Origin: Cyanobacteria bacterium REEB459
Lineage (GTDB): Bacteria; Cyanobacteriota; Cyanobacteriia; Phormidesmidales; Phormidesmidaceae
Reading direction: 5' to 3'
Assembly: GCA_018970085.1 (NCBI GenBank)
Contig: JAGWXD010000008.1
Span: 1 to 64,000 of the forward strand
Length of the DNA stretch: 64,000 nt
The notes under the pieces were generated by a model. The model worked only from the letters and a program-made list of their open reading frames with translations, was not told the DNA's origin and did not search any database. The position numbers and the translations under genes are program-made. Within the stretch, counting starts at the first letter, position 1, and each line of letters begins with the position of its first letter. Of the stretch, positions 62,750 through 64,000 are shown piece by piece.

Positions 62750-63841
62750 CTACACATTGAAGCGAAACAGCATCACATCTCCCTCCTCCACCAGGTAATC
62801 CTTACCTTCACTGCGTACCAGCCCCTTGTCCTTGGCAGCGGTGATTGAACCACAGTCCACCAGATCCTGGTAGGCAACGGTTTCAGCGCGAATGAACCCC
62901 CGTTCAAAGTCGCTGTGAATCACCCCCGCCGCCTGGGGTGCCAGCATCCCAGCTCGAATCGTCCAGGCTCGGGTTTCCTTAGGCCCGGTGGTGAAATAGG
63001 TGCGTAGCCCCAGCAACTGGTAGGTAGCCCTAATCAGGGTGACCAGGCCCCCTTCGCTCACCCCCAAACTAGCCAGAAAATCCTGGCGATCGGCAGGGCT
63101 CAGGTCCACTAATTCGGCCTCCACCTGGGCTGAAATCACCACCACCTGGGCCTGCTCACTGGCAGCCAGGGCTCGCACCTGCTCCACCCAGGCATTGCCA
63201 GACGCCAGGTCCTCTTCAGCCACATTGGCAGCATAGATCACCGGCTTGCGGGTCAGCAGACCCAGCGGCTTAATCAGGGCCTCGGCCTCGGCATCCAGGG
63301 CGACCAGTCGGGCTGGTTGGCCCTGGTTAAGTACGGGCAGCAACTGCTCTAAAATTGCCAGTTCCGCCTGGGCCTCCTTATCGGCTCGGGCCAACTTGCG
63401 CACCCGGTCAACCCGACGCTCTAATTGGGCCAGATCGGCCAGGGCTAACTCCAGGTTAATGATGTCTATATCGCGCCCTGGGTCTACCGATCCAGAGACG
63501 TGAATGATATTCTCGTCGTCAAAGCAACGGACTACGTGGACAATGGCATCCACCTCACGAATATTGGCCAGAAACTGGTTACCTAAGCCTTCTCCCTGGC
63601 TGGCTCCCTGGACTAATCCAGCAATGTCAACAAATTCTATGCGAGCCGGAATTGTTTCAGCCGATTGGGATAACTCGGTGAGAACCGGCAGGCGAGGGTC
63701 GGGCACCGCCACTATCCCCACATTGGGCTCAATGGTACAAAAGGGGAAGTTGGCCGCCTGGGCCTTAGCATTGGCTACCACCGCATTAAATAGGGTAGAT
63801 TTACCAACATTGGGAAGACCGACAATTCCAGCTCGCAACAT
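62750..63841 (-). CDS. ychF: redox-regulated ATPase YchF
   Basis: 363 residues. OBG-type GTPase fold with P-loop [14 protein letters not shown], switch [17 protein letters not shown], nucleotide-specificity region YAANVAE (NxxE instead of NKxD, giving ATP preference) and C-terminal TGS domain with [15 protein letters not shown]. Length and motif order match YchF fully. Confidence 0.95.
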   Translation of the reverse strand: MLRAGIVGLPNVGKSTLFNAVVANAKAQAANFPFCTIEPNVGIVAVPDPRLPVLTELSQSAETIPARIEFVDIAGLVQGASQGEGLGNQFLANIREVDAIVHVVRCFDDENIIHVSGSVDPGRDIDIINLELALADLAQLERRVDRVRKLARADKEAQAELAILEQLLPVLNQGQPARLVALDAEAEALIKPLGLLTRKPVIYAANVAEEDLASGNAWVEQVRALAASEQAQVVVISAQVEAELVDLSPADRQDFLASLGVSEGGLVTLIRATYQLLGLRTYFTTGPKETRAWTIRAGMLAPQAAGVIHSDFERGFIRAETVAYQDLVDCGSITAAKDKGLVRSEGKDYLVEEGDVMLFRFNV

Positions 63842-63985
63842 GGGACAGGATGATCCAGGAAATTAGCGCTTGTATTAGCCTCTATTTAGCATAGGGGAGG
63901 ATGGGGCGAATCGGTGAGTTCGGGCTTGATTGCCATGGCATAATCAAGGCACCCAATGGATCAGACAAGCTGGGGGAAACCGGTA

Positions 63986-64000
63986 GTGAAACAGGCAGGA
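63986..64000 (+). CDS. possible CDS start, cut by window edge
   Basis: GTG at 63986 is preceded by GGGGGAA about 10 bases upstream and opens a frame (MKQAG) that runs off the window. Too little is visible to judge; given only because nothing else starts between ychF and the edge. Confidence 0.2.

Overview
The window is chromosomal DNA from a cyanobacterium. The markers are photosystem I small subunits (psaM and psaI, both too short for ordinary gene finders), a CRR6-type NDH-1 assembly factor, GUN4 domains, a CrtR-type beta-carotene hydroxylase, a TMEM165/GDT1 manganese transporter, and many copies of the HIP1 octamer GCGATCGC. The GC content looks moderately high (about 55 percent by eye). 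Genus cannot be fixed from the sequence alone.

Layout. 1-8.4 kb: an IS481 transposase scrap, a malectin-like protein, tRNA-Val, a cytosine deaminase-like amidohydrolase, a DUF2470 plus [2Fe-2S] ferredoxin pair, a cytochrome b561-like membrane protein, a Mn2+ exporter, and an unusual two-gene GUN4 operon in which one protein carries an EACC1-like N-terminus. 8.5-16 kb: UDP-GlcNAc 2-epimerase, a radical SAM protein, acyl-ACP/CoA synthetase, YlqD-like protein, pyruvate dehydrogenase E2, and a LuxR-type sensor domain lacking its DNA-binding half. 16-23 kb: initiator tRNA, then a compact minus-strand cluster (RNase R/Zam-like, ubiX, LapA-like, aroK, argB), phoU and psaM. 23-32.7 kb: pyruvate kinase, crtR, the hypF-hypC-hypD hydrogenase maturation operon, psaI, a cysteine/cystine lyase-like enzyme, a low-molecular-weight phosphatase and YbaB.

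32.9-36 kb is a decayed accessory island beginning at tRNA-Arg(CCG): a disrupted ORF, a truncated IS4-type transposase cut by an IS481 copy, a relic CRISPR array, an intact mscL lying between two CRISPR repeats, and the C-terminal part of a WYL protein resembling CRISPR-associated regulators. This is the most unusual part of the window.

36-64 kb: a glycosyltransferase, a TspO-like membrane protein, a decayed FAD oxidoreductase, a J-domain protein, a cytosolic alpha-amylase, two cation/proton antiporters, a salicylate synthase-like enzyme, a hydantoinase/carbamoylase, a SAM hydrolase (DUF62), an RluA-like protein overlapping a Ca2+-type P-ATPase, ftsH, murI, a nitrilase, a ClC-CBS-Usp protein, an SGNH hydrolase and ychF. 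Ion homeostasis genes (Mn exporter, two antiporters, P-ATPase, MscL, ClC) are numerous.

No intact phage, conjugative system or complete defence locus is visible. The best candidates for something undescribed are the EACC1-like/GUN4 operon and mscL embedded in the CRISPR relic. All family names rest on motif reading; no database search was run.
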